Below are positions 1 to 5,295 of a stretch of DNA of 6,005 nucleotides, in pieces. The stretch's first letter is position 1, and each line of letters opens with the position of its first letter. A program made the translations under genes and the position numbers. Source of the DNA: Pseudomonadota bacterium. Lineage in GTDB: Bacteria; Pseudomonadota; Gammaproteobacteria; Steroidobacterales; Steroidobacteraceae. Below the pieces are notes generated by a model that made no database searches, had not been told where the DNA came from, and worked only from the letters and a program-made list of their open reading frames with translations. The stretch covers positions 1 to 6,005 of the forward strand of contig QGUO01000230.1 of the NCBI GenBank assembly GCA_003242495.1. The letters are read 5' to 3'.

Positions 1-1
1 C

Positions 2-484
2 GGCGTGTCCGAGGAGCGCCTCGCCTTGCAGCGCCGGGTGATCGCCCAGGAGCGACTGCGCGCCAACGTGGCGGCCGTGGAAAGCGCGTTCACCTCGACC
101 GAGGCGCGCGTCTACCGCCAAGGGGACGACGTGGTCATCTCGCTGGTGGGCATCCGCTTCCCGCCGGGACGCAGCACCATCGATGCCGCGGCCTCGGCCT
201 TGCTCAAGAAGGTGCAGGAGGCCATCAACCTGTTTCCGGGCGCGTCGCTGGTGGTGGAGGGGCACACCGACTCGAGCGGCAGCGACTCGGCGAATCTCAT
301 CCTGTCGCAGGACCGTGCGGATGCCGTGCGCCAGCACCTGGTCGACGCCCTGGGCCTCGATCCCGAGAAAGTCAGCTCGGTGGGCTACGGAGAGTCGCGT
401 CCGGTGGCCAGCAACGAGACGGCCGCGGGACGGGCCCGCAACCGCCGCATCGACCTCATCATCCACGTCGACCCGATCCGCTGA
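2..484 (+). CDS. OmpA-family peptidoglycan-binding protein, C-terminal part (5' truncated by window edge)
   Basis: This is the C-terminal 160 or so residues of an OmpA-like protein. The reading frame is already open at the first bases, so the true start is probably upstream; the GTG at position 5 is only a possible internal codon and residues are numbered from it. Residues 1-40 are charged and helical-looking, as in the stalk before such domains. Residues 45-157 form the OmpA C-terminal domain: EGHTDSSG (85-92), then N97, LSQDRA (100-105), VGYGESRP (126-133), SNET (136-139) and the closing GRARNRRID (142-150). D89 and R104 are spaced like the Asp and Arg of OmpA that bind diaminopimelate in peptidoglycan, so non-covalent cell-wall anchoring from the outer membrane or periplasm is the expected role. 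The membrane-attachment part is outside the window. It ends with TGA and converges on moaE. The family is certain; the specific role is not. Confidence 0.93.
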   Translation, partial: GVSEERLALQRRVIAQERLRANVAAVESAFTSTEARVYRQGDDVVISLVGIRFPPGRSTIDAAASALLKKVQEAINLFPGASLVVEGHTDSSGSDSANLILSQDRADAVRQHLVDALGLDPEKVSSVGYGESRPVASNETAAGRARNRRIDLIIHVDPIR

Positions 485-490
485 GCCGGC

Positions 491-506
491 GCCGGCAACG
501 GCCGGC
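491..506. terminator. Candidate hairpin in the convergent gap (weak terminator)
   Basis: GCCGGC, a four-base AACG loop, then GCCGGC form a 6-bp perfect GC stem 7 bases after the OmpA-family stop, inside the 73-bp gap between two converging genes. The position suits a bidirectional terminator. No T-run follows on either strand, so it is not a canonical intrinsic terminator, and such short GC palindromes are easy to find in DNA this rich in G+C. Confidence 0.3.
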
Positions 507-557
507 CCCGCGCCGCCGTGAGTCTCGGTAACGCTGCCGCGCAGCGCTCAGCGATGG

Positions 558-1022
558 CTACGCCTCGGGGACAGGGTGGGCATGATCGTGGGCATGCGCC
601 GCGCAGCGTTCGCAGTTCACCCAGCCCGAGTCGCCGTTCACGTAGTGCTCCTTTTTCCAGATCGGCACCCGGTGCTTGACCTCGTCGATGATGTAGCGGC
701 AGGCGGCGAACGCCTCGGCGCGATGCGCCGAGCTCACGCCCACCCACACCGCCAGATCGCCGATCTCGAGCGAGCCGACGCGATGGACGCAGGCGGCCTT
801 GAGCACACCGTAACGGCGCACCGCCTCGGCAACGATGCGCTCGCCCTCGGTGCAGGCCAATGCCTCGAAGGCTTCGTATTCGAGCCGCGTGACCGCCTGT
901 CCTTCGTTGTGATTACGCACCCAACCCTCGAATGCCACGTAGCCGCCGGCGGCGGGATCCTCGAGCGCGCGGCGCAGGGTGGCCGGGTCGATCGGAGTCT
1001 TGCTGAAGCTGAAGGGTTTCAT
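558..1022 (-). CDS. moaE: Molybdopterin synthase catalytic (large) subunit MoaE
   Basis: MoaE pairs with MoaD thiocarboxylate to insert both dithiolene sulfurs into cyclic pyranopterin monophosphate, giving molybdopterin in the cytoplasm. The 154-residue length is normal for the family. Recognisable landmarks are GGYVAFEGWVRNHN (26-39), LEYEAFEALA (47-56), HRVGSLEIGD (80-89), SSAHRAEAF (97-105) and DEVKHRVPIWKKEHY (113-127). K116 and K123 are spaced seven apart, like the active-site pair K119 and K126 of E. coli MoaE, and H100-R101 match its substrate-binding His-Arg. The ATG at 1022 overlaps the stop of the upstream fusion gene as ATGA, and an AGG lies just upstream, so translational coupling is likely. 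This also places moaE right after its partner domain MoaD. The C-terminal tail is unusual: C137-x-x-C140 followed by five histidines (AHAHDHAH region, 142-149), suggesting a metal-binding appendix of unknown use. Stop codon is TAG. Confidence 0.96.
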   Translation of the reverse strand: MKPFSFSKTPIDPATLRRALEDPAAGGYVAFEGWVRNHNEGQAVTRLEYEAFEALACTEGERIVAEAVRRYGVLKAACVHRVGSLEIGDLAVWVGVSSAHRAEAFAACRYIIDEVKHRVPIWKKEHYVNGDSGWVNCERCAAHAHDHAHPVPEA

Positions 1023-1906
1023 CCGCCTGCCACCGGTGGAATGAACACGACGGTATCGCCGTGCGCAAGCCGCGCGTTCCAGTCACTGAAGTCGGCGTTC
1101 ACCGCGACTTTCAACTGATCCGGCGCGAGCGTGAACGGATGCCGCTGGCGCAGCTCGGCGTACAGGTCCGCCGGCGTGCTGGCGGTCGTGTCGAGCACTT
1201 CCTCGCTGCGCCCCGCCTGCTCGCGGAACAGCGCGAAATACTGCACGCGCAGCGTGATCGCGGCGCGCGCGTCCGCCGCCGCATCGGCCGTGCCCGGGGC
1301 CTGGGCGCCCGCGCCGGTCGCGAGCGCGCTCGTGGCGGCGCTGAACTCCTCGGTGGTGTTCACATTGTCGAGGGCGCGCGCCTCGGGCAGCGCGAGCAGC
1401 GCCGCATCGGCCTCCATGAGGAGCTTGCGCGGGCAGCGCTTGCCGGCGGCGAGGGCTGCGGCGACGGCCTCCCGCGCGGCAGGCTCCCAGATGGCGCACA
1501 GCGGCTCGGGCAGCCCGTCGTGGCTGCTGCGATAGGCCGTCGCGATACGGCCTGGATCGCGGTGCTCCACGAGATGGCGCAACGTTTCGGATGTCAGGAA
1601 CGGCAGGTCACACGCCACCACCAGCCAGGCCGCCTTGGGATGCTCGAGCAGTGCGGCCGAGATGCCGGCGAGCGGACCGATGCCCGGTTCGCGGTCCACG
1701 ATCTGCGGCAGCGCCGCCCGCGTGGGCTCGTCGCGCTGGTCGGGTCGTACCGATACGAACGTGGCCGCGCAGCACTCGCTGACCAGGTCGTACGCCCAAT
1801 GGAGCTGCGGCCGGCCGTGGTAGTCGAGCAGGGCTTTGTCCTGCTTCATGCGCGTACTCGCGCCGCCTGCCAGGATCAGTCCAAAAAGGGGAGGCATCAC
1901 GCTCAT
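1019..1906 (-). CDS. MobA-MoaD fusion: molybdenum cofactor guanylyltransferase joined to molybdopterin synthase sulfur carrier
   Basis: One 295-residue reading frame carries two Moco enzymes. Residues 7-190 are a MobA-type nucleotidyltransferase, which adds GMP from GTP to Mo-molybdopterin. They show the nucleotide loop LILAGGASTRM (10-20) with K24 of DKALL, GIGPLAGISAAL (75-86), VVACDLPFL (96-104) and DNVNTTEEF (180-188). The residue after RM, usually Gly in MobA, is Lys here. Residues 190-216 are an Ala/Gly/Thr-rich flexible linker. Residues 217-295 are MoaD-like: VQYFALFREQAG (221-232), LKVAVNADF (265-273), then HGDTVVFIPPVAGG at the very end. The terminal Gly-Gly is free, as needed for adenylation and thiocarboxylation. 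GAGG lies 5 bases before the ATG at 1906. The gene starts 13 bp after moaC and overlaps moaE by 4 bp. The frame is continuous with no stop between domains. Alternative ATG at residue 4 is possible. Domain assignments are by motif; activity of each half is inferred. Confidence 0.93.
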   Translation of the reverse strand: MSVMPPLFGLILAGGASTRMKQDKALLDYHGRPQLHWAYDLVSECCAATFVSVRPDQRDEPTRAALPQIVDREPGIGPLAGISAALLEHPKAAWLVVACDLPFLTSETLRHLVEHRDPGRIATAYRSSHDGLPEPLCAIWEPAAREAVAAALAAGKRCPRKLLMEADAALLALPEARALDNVNTTEEFSAATSALATGAGAQAPGTADAAADARAAITLRVQYFALFREQAGRSEEVLDTTASTPADLYAELRQRHPFTLAPDQLKVAVNADFSDWNARLAHGDTVVFIPPVAGG

Positions 1907-1919
1907 CTCATCCTCGAAT

Positions 1920-2399
1920 TCATCCGATATCCGACTTGCCGCCGCGCTTGTGCACCAGCCGTGTCTCGGCGATGACGATGTCGTGCGACAGCGCCTTGCA
2001 CATGTCGTAGATGGTGAGCGCCGCGACGCTGGCGCCGGTGAGCGCTTCCATCTCCACGCCGGTCTTGTGATGCACGGACACCGTGCAATCGATGATCGCT
2101 TCCTCGCCGACGAGCTCGATGGCGATCTTACAGTTCTCGATGCCGAGCGGATGACAGAACGGGATCAGCTCGTGCGTGCGCTTGGCCGCCATGACGCCGG
2201 CAATGATGGCGGTCTGGAACACCGGCCCCTTGCTGGTGTTGAAGCCTTGCTCGCGCAGCGCCGCGGCCACCTCCGCAGGAAAGCGCACCCGGGCCTGGGC
2301 GGTCGCCGTGCGCCGCGTGACCGCCTTGGCGCCGACGTCCACCATGGTCGGCTGGCGCTGTTCGTCTATGTGAGAAAAGGGGGACGTGACGCTCGACAT
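1920..2399 (-). CDS. moaC: Cyclic pyranopterin monophosphate synthase MoaC
   Basis: MoaC converts the 3',8-cyclo-GTP made by MoaA into cyclic pyranopterin monophosphate, the second chemical step of Moco synthesis, in the cytoplasm. The protein is 159 residues, the usual size. Family motifs are in order: MVDVGAKAVTRRTA (19-32), SKGPVFQTAIIAGVMAAKRT (56-75), THELIPFCHPL (75-85), TGVEMEALTGASVAALTIYD (113-132) and MCKALS. Likely catalytic residues, by position relative to E. coli MoaC D128 and K131, are D132 and K135; K57, H76, E116 and E118 also match conserved positions. It starts 18 bp after the moaA stop and is followed 13 bp later by the mobA-moaD fusion, so it belongs to the same transcript and supplies the next enzyme in the pathway. 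The Shine-Dalgarno sequence before ATG 2399 is weak (GAGTGG), which fits translational coupling to moaA. The N-terminal ten residues before HIDEQ are ordinary for the family. Confidence 0.97.
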   Translation of the reverse strand: MSSVTSPFSHIDEQRQPTMVDVGAKAVTRRTATAQARVRFPAEVAAALREQGFNTSKGPVFQTAIIAGVMAAKRTHELIPFCHPLGIENCKIAIELVGEEAIIDCTVSVHHKTGVEMEALTGASVAALTIYDMCKALSHDIVIAETRLVHKRGGKSDIG

Positions 2400-2417
2400 T
2401 CGACCACTCGCTGCGGC

Positions 2418-3551
2418 TCAGCCGCCGATGTAATACATCTCGATCTTGCGCAGCGGATGCTCGCCGCTGCGCAGCGAGGCGCGCAGCTCGCTGTAGCGAT
2501 CGCCGCGCCCCAGCCAGGTGCTGCGGATCAGCTCGCGCAGCTCGTCATCGCTCGCCCCGGCACGCAGCGGTCCGCGCAGGTCCACGCCGTCGGTGGCGAA
2601 CAGGCAGGTGTAGAACTTGCCCTCCGAGGACAGCCGCGCGCGCGAGCAGTCGCCGCAGAACGGATTCGACACCGAGGAGATGAACCCGATCTCGCCCGCA
2701 CCGTCGTCGAAGGCATAGCGCCGCGCGACTTCGCCGCGGTAATTCTCTTCCACCGGATGCAGCGGCCAGCGCTGGGCGATGCGCTCGAGCAATTCGCGCG
2801 AGGGCACCACGCGCTGCGGGCTCCAGTCGTTGCGATTGCCGACATCCATGTACTCGATGAAGCGCACGATGATGCCGGTGCCGCGGAAGTGCTCGACCAT
2901 GTCGAGCACGGTGTGGTCGTTGACGCCGCGCTCGATCACGGCGTTGGTCTTGATCGGCGTCAGGCCGGCATCCTGCGCCGCCTTGATGCCTTGCAGCACG
3001 CGCTCGAGCTCCTCGAAGCCGCCGTTCATGCGCTTGAAGATCTCCGGGTCGAGCGTGTCGAGGCTGACCGTGATGCGATGCAAGCCGTTGGCCTTGAGCT
3101 CGGCCGCGTGCTGTGCGAGCAGCACACCGTTGGTGGTGAGCGCCACGTCCTCGACGCCGTCGAGCGTGGTCAGCTCCCCCACCAGCTCCGAAAGATTGGG
3201 CCGCAGCAGCGGCTCGCCTCCCGTGAGACGCACCTTGCGCACCCCCAGCTCCACGAACAGGCGCGTGAGCCGGGTGATTTCCTCGAACGACAGGCGCTCG
3301 CTGGACTTCAGGAAGCGGTAGTGCTCGTGAAAGGTCTCCCGCGGCATGCAATAGGGGCAGCGGAAGTTGCAGCGATCCATGACCGAGATGCGCAGGTCGT
3401 GCATCGGCCGGCCCAGGGTGTCGCGCGGGGACGCTCGCAGGGCCTGGGGCCCTGAGCGGTCCGGCGCATGCGCGTCGCGCGGCCGCCCGTCGTGCGCTCG
3501 GGCCCGGGCGGGATCGAGCGGCAGATCGACGATGTTGGCTCGCTCACTCAT
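2418..3551 (-). CDS. moaA: GTP 3',8-cyclase MoaA (radical SAM)
   Basis: MoaA is the radical-SAM enzyme that rearranges GTP to 3',8-cyclo-GTP, the first committed Moco step. The ATG at 3551 gives 377 residues against about 330 in E. coli. C61, C65 and C68 in DRCNFRCPYC are the CxxxCxxC ligands of the SAM [4Fe-4S] cluster; LTGGEPLLRP (109-118) is the SAM-binding GGEP motif. C299, C302 and C316 (FCGDCSRARL, then FYTC) hold the second, GTP-binding cluster, with R304 and R306 as the expected substrate arginines. The chain ends in Gly-Gly, the C-terminal tail needed for MoaA activity. About 48 residues precede the conserved LGRPMHDLRISV; they are rich in Arg, Ala, Pro and Asp with no recognisable domain. 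The frame is open much further upstream, but that part lies over moeA in another frame, and no other ATG falls between moeA and 3551. The gene starts 56 bp after moeA and precedes moaC by 18 bp. Confidence 0.96.
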   Translation of the reverse strand: MSERANIVDLPLDPARARAHDGRPRDAHAPDRSGPQALRASPRDTLGRPMHDLRISVMDRCNFRCPYCMPRETFHEHYRFLKSSERLSFEEITRLTRLFVELGVRKVRLTGGEPLLRPNLSELVGELTTLDGVEDVALTTNGVLLAQHAAELKANGLHRITVSLDTLDPEIFKRMNGGFEELERVLQGIKAAQDAGLTPIKTNAVIERGVNDHTVLDMVEHFRGTGIIVRFIEYMDVGNRNDWSPQRVVPSRELLERIAQRWPLHPVEENYRGEVARRYAFDDGAGEIGFISSVSNPFCGDCSRARLSSEGKFYTCLFATDGVDLRGPLRAGASDDELRELIRSTWLGRGDRYSELRASLRSGEHPLRKIEMYYIGG

Positions 3552-3571
3552 GGCTGACTCGAGATGGGCAT
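3548..3571 (-). promoter_or_regulatory. Possible seven-codon leader ORF whose stop overlaps the moaA start (ATGA)
   Basis: In the 56-bp moeA-moaA gap, an ATG at 3571 opens a frame of seven sense codons (MPISSQP). Its TGA stop at 3550-3548 overlaps the moaA ATG at 3551-3549 as ATGA. The moaA ATG itself has only a weak ribosome binding site, so reinitiation after this mini-ORF could set moaA translation. The mini-ORF has no strong Shine-Dalgarno either (GCGAG a few bases upstream). A chance arrangement is quite possible. Confidence 0.2.
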
Positions 3572-3607
3572 GGGCTCGCTGCTGGTCACTCTCACGCGGC
3601 CGGCGGC

Positions 3608-4807
3608 TCACCACCGGTAAAACGGCACGACCGTCCCTTTTGGGACGACCTGCGGGCCGGGCGGCAGTTCCACGAAGCCGTCGGTGCCGGCGAGCGAGGT
3701 GAAATCGCCGGATCCCTGCGTCGGTCGGGGCTCGCCGCTCGCCCGACCGGCCTCGTCCGGCCGCAGCCGCACGGGCAAAAAGAGCGTGACCGCCGGCTTC
3801 ACTGCAAAGTCCTCGGCGAGCGTGATCGCTTCCACGGGCGCCGGCGTCGCCCCCATGGCGGCCTCCAGGCCGGGCAGCACATAGCGCACCAGGCACATCA
3901 GCGTGGAGACCGGGTTACCGGGCAAAGCGTACACGGTCTTGCCCCCGGCGCCTACGCCGTACCACATGGGCTTGCCCGGCCGCTGCGCAATCTTGTGGAA
4001 CACCACGGCGATGCCGAGCTCGGCCAGCACCTGGGGGACGTAGTCGAACTGCCCCATGGAGACCCCGCCGCTCAGGATGAGCACGTCGTGGGCGTCGAGC
4101 TGCGCGCGCAGCTGCGTGCGCAGCACCGCCAAGTCGTCCGGCAGGTGCTGATGCGTCAGATCGGCGTGGCCGCGCGCCCGCAGGCTGGCCAGCACCGCAT
4201 AGGCATTGGAGCGGTAGATCTGCCAGGCCTCGACCGGCTCGCCCGGCTCCACCAGCTCGTCGCCGGTCGTAATGACCGCGATCCTCGGGCTGCGCGTGAC
4301 CTGCACCTGCGCAATGCCCGCCGACGCGATTATAGCAATTTCAGGGGCTTGCAGGCGGGTGCCGGGCTCGAGCAGCGGTTGCCCGGCCCGGCAGTCGAGC
4401 CCGCGGGTATGGACGTTCAGGTCGGGGCTGGGAATGACGTCGTCCGCCAGACGGGCGAGGTCACCCTCGCGCACGATGCGCTCCACGGGCACCACGCAAT
4501 CGCAGCCCCGCGGCAGCATGGCGCCGGTCATGACCTCGAAGCAGGCCTCCTCGGAGGGAAGCTCGAGCGGTGGCGCGCCCGCGGCCTGGGTGCCGGCCAC
4601 CCGGAAGGTGCGCTGCCCCCGGCTGGCGGCCGCACTGGCGAAGGCGATGCCGTCCATGGTGACACGGTCGTAAGGCGGCTGATCGCGCTGCGACACCACG
4701 GCTTCGCGAAGCACGGCGTTGGCGAGCGTGGCGAGCGGTCGGTGCTCGGTGGGCAGCAGGGTGGCGTGGGAACGGATGGCCTGTTCGGCCTGGGCCGGTG
4801 TAATCAT
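3608..4807 (-). CDS. moeA: Molybdopterin molybdenumtransferase MoeA
   Basis: MoeA inserts molybdate into adenylylated molybdopterin, releasing AMP, and so makes active Moco in the cytoplasm. It is 399 residues, close to E. coli MoeA at 411. The order of motifs is PPYDRVTMDGIAF (44-56), MTGAMLPRGCDCVVPVE (93-109), RGLDCRAGQPLLEPG (135-149), IAVITTGDELVEPG (176-189), ILSGGVSMGQFDY (244-256), KIAQRPGKPMWYG (272-284) and YALPGNPVSTLMC (293-305). D52, D183, E184 and D255 lie at conserved active-site positions. The first motif differs from the common YDNSAMDGYA form, and the TGAMLPRGCDCVV motif carries two Cys, so this is a diverged MoeA subgroup. It is the first gene of the operon and is followed by moaA. 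Start ATG 4807 fits the usual MoeA N-terminus (MI-[TS]-x-x-x-A). There is no good Shine-Dalgarno, and an 8-bp hairpin reaches the start codon. MogA/MoaB, which makes its substrate, is not in the window. Confidence 0.95.
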   Translation of the reverse strand: MITPAQAEQAIRSHATLLPTEHRPLATLANAVLREAVVSQRDQPPYDRVTMDGIAFASAAASRGQRTFRVAGTQAAGAPPLELPSEEACFEVMTGAMLPRGCDCVVPVERIVREGDLARLADDVIPSPDLNVHTRGLDCRAGQPLLEPGTRLQAPEIAIIASAGIAQVQVTRSPRIAVITTGDELVEPGEPVEAWQIYRSNAYAVLASLRARGHADLTHQHLPDDLAVLRTQLRAQLDAHDVLILSGGVSMGQFDYVPQVLAELGIAVVFHKIAQRPGKPMWYGVGAGGKTVYALPGNPVSTLMCLVRYVLPGLEAAMGATPAPVEAITLAEDFAVKPAVTLFLPVRLRPDEAGRASGEPRPTQGSGDFTSLAGTDGFVELPPGPQVVPKGTVVPFYRW

Positions 4808-4840
4808 GCGGGTCGGGAAATCTCGTGACGAAGACCCGCA
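4807..4840 (-). promoter_or_regulatory. Inverted repeat closing on the moeA start codon (possible translational control hairpin)
   Basis: On the transcribed strand TGCGGGTC (4840-4833) and GACCCGCA (4814-4807) are perfect 8-bp complements around an 18-base loop. The last base of the stem is the A of the moeA ATG. The only purine-rich ribosome-binding candidate (ACGAGA) lies in the loop, so folding would hinder ribosome access. A weak -10-like CATACT sits at 4845-4840; if that is the promoter, the transcript would start within the repeat and the hairpin would not form, and the repeat could instead be a protein-binding operator. The repeat is seen directly; its function is inferred. Confidence 0.4.
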
Positions 4841-4853
4841 GTATGAACGTAAA

Positions 4854-4882
4854 GCCGGGCGGCGGAAAACCGCACGCCCGGC
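4854..4882 (-). terminator. Probable intrinsic terminator after the exported-protein gene
   Basis: On the minus strand GCCGGGC, GT, GCGG, a TTTT loop, CCGC, C, GCCCGGC form a 7-bp GC stem extended by 4 bp through a small asymmetric internal loop. It is followed by TTTACGTT, a short T-rich tail. It lies 55-85 bases after the stop of the gene at 4938-5267 and before moeA, so it probably ends that transcript and insulates the Moco operon. The T tail is short, so termination may be partial. Confidence 0.5.
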
Positions 4883-4883
4883 A

Positions 4884-4907
4884 CCCAGCCCCCGGCCAGG
4901 GGCTGGG
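4884..4907 (-). terminator. Second perfect hairpin in the same gap
   Basis: CCCAGCCCC (4884-4892) and GGGGCTGGG (4899-4907) form a 9-bp perfect stem with a 6-base loop. On the minus strand it is met first, about 30 bases after the stop at 4938, and is followed one base later by the hairpin at 4882-4854. There is no T-run next to it. It may protect the 3' end of the upstream transcript or act in tandem with the next hairpin. Confidence 0.4.
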
Positions 4908-4937
4908 CAACAGTCGCTGCTGGCGTGTGCGGGCGTC

Positions 4938-5267
4938 TCAGCCGCGAGCCTTGAAGACGCGCACCTGCTCGTTGAACTGCTTGGCCTTGGTTTGCAGCTC
5001 GTCCACGGCCGCGTTCACCTTGCGCATCTGCATGGACTTGGCCTGCATCGAGGTGCCGCTTTCCTTCTCCACGCACTCGCGGAACGCCACCACCGCGGCG
5101 TCATAGGCCTTGAAGGCCTGCATCGCGGCGATCATCTCCTGCTCGGTCGCCGTGGCGCCGTCGGGGATGGTGTCCGGGGCTTTCGGATAAACGCACTCGG
5201 CCTGCGCAGACAGGGCACAGGTGGCGAGGACCAGCGCAGCGGTCGTCTTCAGATACTTGAGGCTCAT
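4938..5267 (-). CDS. Small exported protein of unknown function, copy 1 of a tandem pair
   Basis: I do not recognise this family. The ATG at 5267 gives 109 residues and has a good GGAG seven bases upstream (5278-5275). The frame is open further upstream but that stretch looks non-coding, and this start begins a typical signal peptide: K4 and K7, a hydrophobic core TTAALVLATCALS, and an AQA cleavage site after residue 23. A Cys at 17 (LATC) is a poor lipobox, and AQA fits signal peptidase I better, so a soluble periplasmic or secreted protein is expected. The mature part begins ECVYPKAP, contains IPDGATATEQEMI (34-46), and is then mostly helical and charged up to NEQVRVFKARG. C25 and C65 are kept with identical 40-residue spacing in the neighbouring paralog and could form a disulfide. 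Many Gln, Lys, Glu and Ala suggest a helical bundle or coiled coil. It lies 130 bp upstream of moeA, with hairpins between, so it is probably not part of the Moco operon. Confidence 0.8.
   Translation of the reverse strand: MSLKYLKTTAALVLATCALSAQAECVYPKAPDTIPDGATATEQEMIAAMQAFKAYDAAVVAFRECVEKESGTSMQAKSMQMRKVNAAVDELQTKAKQFNEQVRVFKARG
4957..4976. repeat. Direct repeat shared by the two paralogs (FNEQVRV segment), first copy
   Basis: These 20 bases recur exactly at 5678-5697, in the codons for the shared C-terminal FNEQVRV segment. Together with the repeat at 5131-5150 this gives two blocks of exact identity that could allow recombination between the genes and deletion of one copy. Confidence 0.85.
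5131..5150. repeat. Direct repeat shared by the two paralogs (EQEMI segment), first copy
   Basis: These 20 bases recur exactly at 5891-5910, 760 bases away, in the part of both genes coding for the TATEQEMI segment. The three bases before each copy are also identical. This shows the pair arose by duplication and has stayed similar even at some synonymous positions. Confidence 0.85.
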
Positions 5268-5289
5268 CGACAATCTCCAGGGGGTACTC

Positions 5290-5295
5290 AACATA
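5290..5295 (-). promoter_or_regulatory. Weak -10 candidate for the gene at 4938-5267
   Basis: The minus strand reads TATGTT here, four of six matches to TATAAT, about 22 bases before the start codon and just upstream of the GGAG ribosome site. No good TTGACA-like -35 lies 16-18 bases further up, so this is only a candidate, possibly for an activated or alternative-sigma promoter. Confidence 0.18.

Noticed and set aside
1061..1975. A 304-codon plus-strand open frame antisense to the mobA-moaD fusion
   Set aside because: Arg-rich low-complexity translation opposite a motif-supported gene.
1836..3455. A 539-codon plus-strand open frame antisense to moaC and moaA
   Set aside because: It lies opposite two clear conserved genes and its translation is rich in His, Arg, Gln and Asp with no motif, as expected from the reverse strand of GC-rich coding DNA.
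3552..3896. Extension of the moaA frame upstream of 3551 into moeA
   Set aside because: The frame is open, but that part overlaps the 3' end of moeA in another frame and has no family resemblance; ATG 3551 is the only plausible ATG after the moeA stop.
3995..4828. A 277-codon plus-strand open frame antisense to moeA
   Set aside because: It mirrors conserved moeA codons and has no recognisable domain; a reverse-strand shadow in high-GC DNA.
4808..4937. Moco riboswitch upstream of moeA
   Set aside because: The location is attractive and hairpins are present, but I could not recognise the conserved elements of the known motif by eye; reported only as unassigned hairpins.
5216..5219. Lipoprotein signal at Cys 17 of the copy 1 exported protein
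   Set aside because: LATC is a poor lipobox, the AQA site six residues later is a better signal peptidase I site, and the visible end of the copy 2 signal region has no Cys before the mature ECVYPKAP start.
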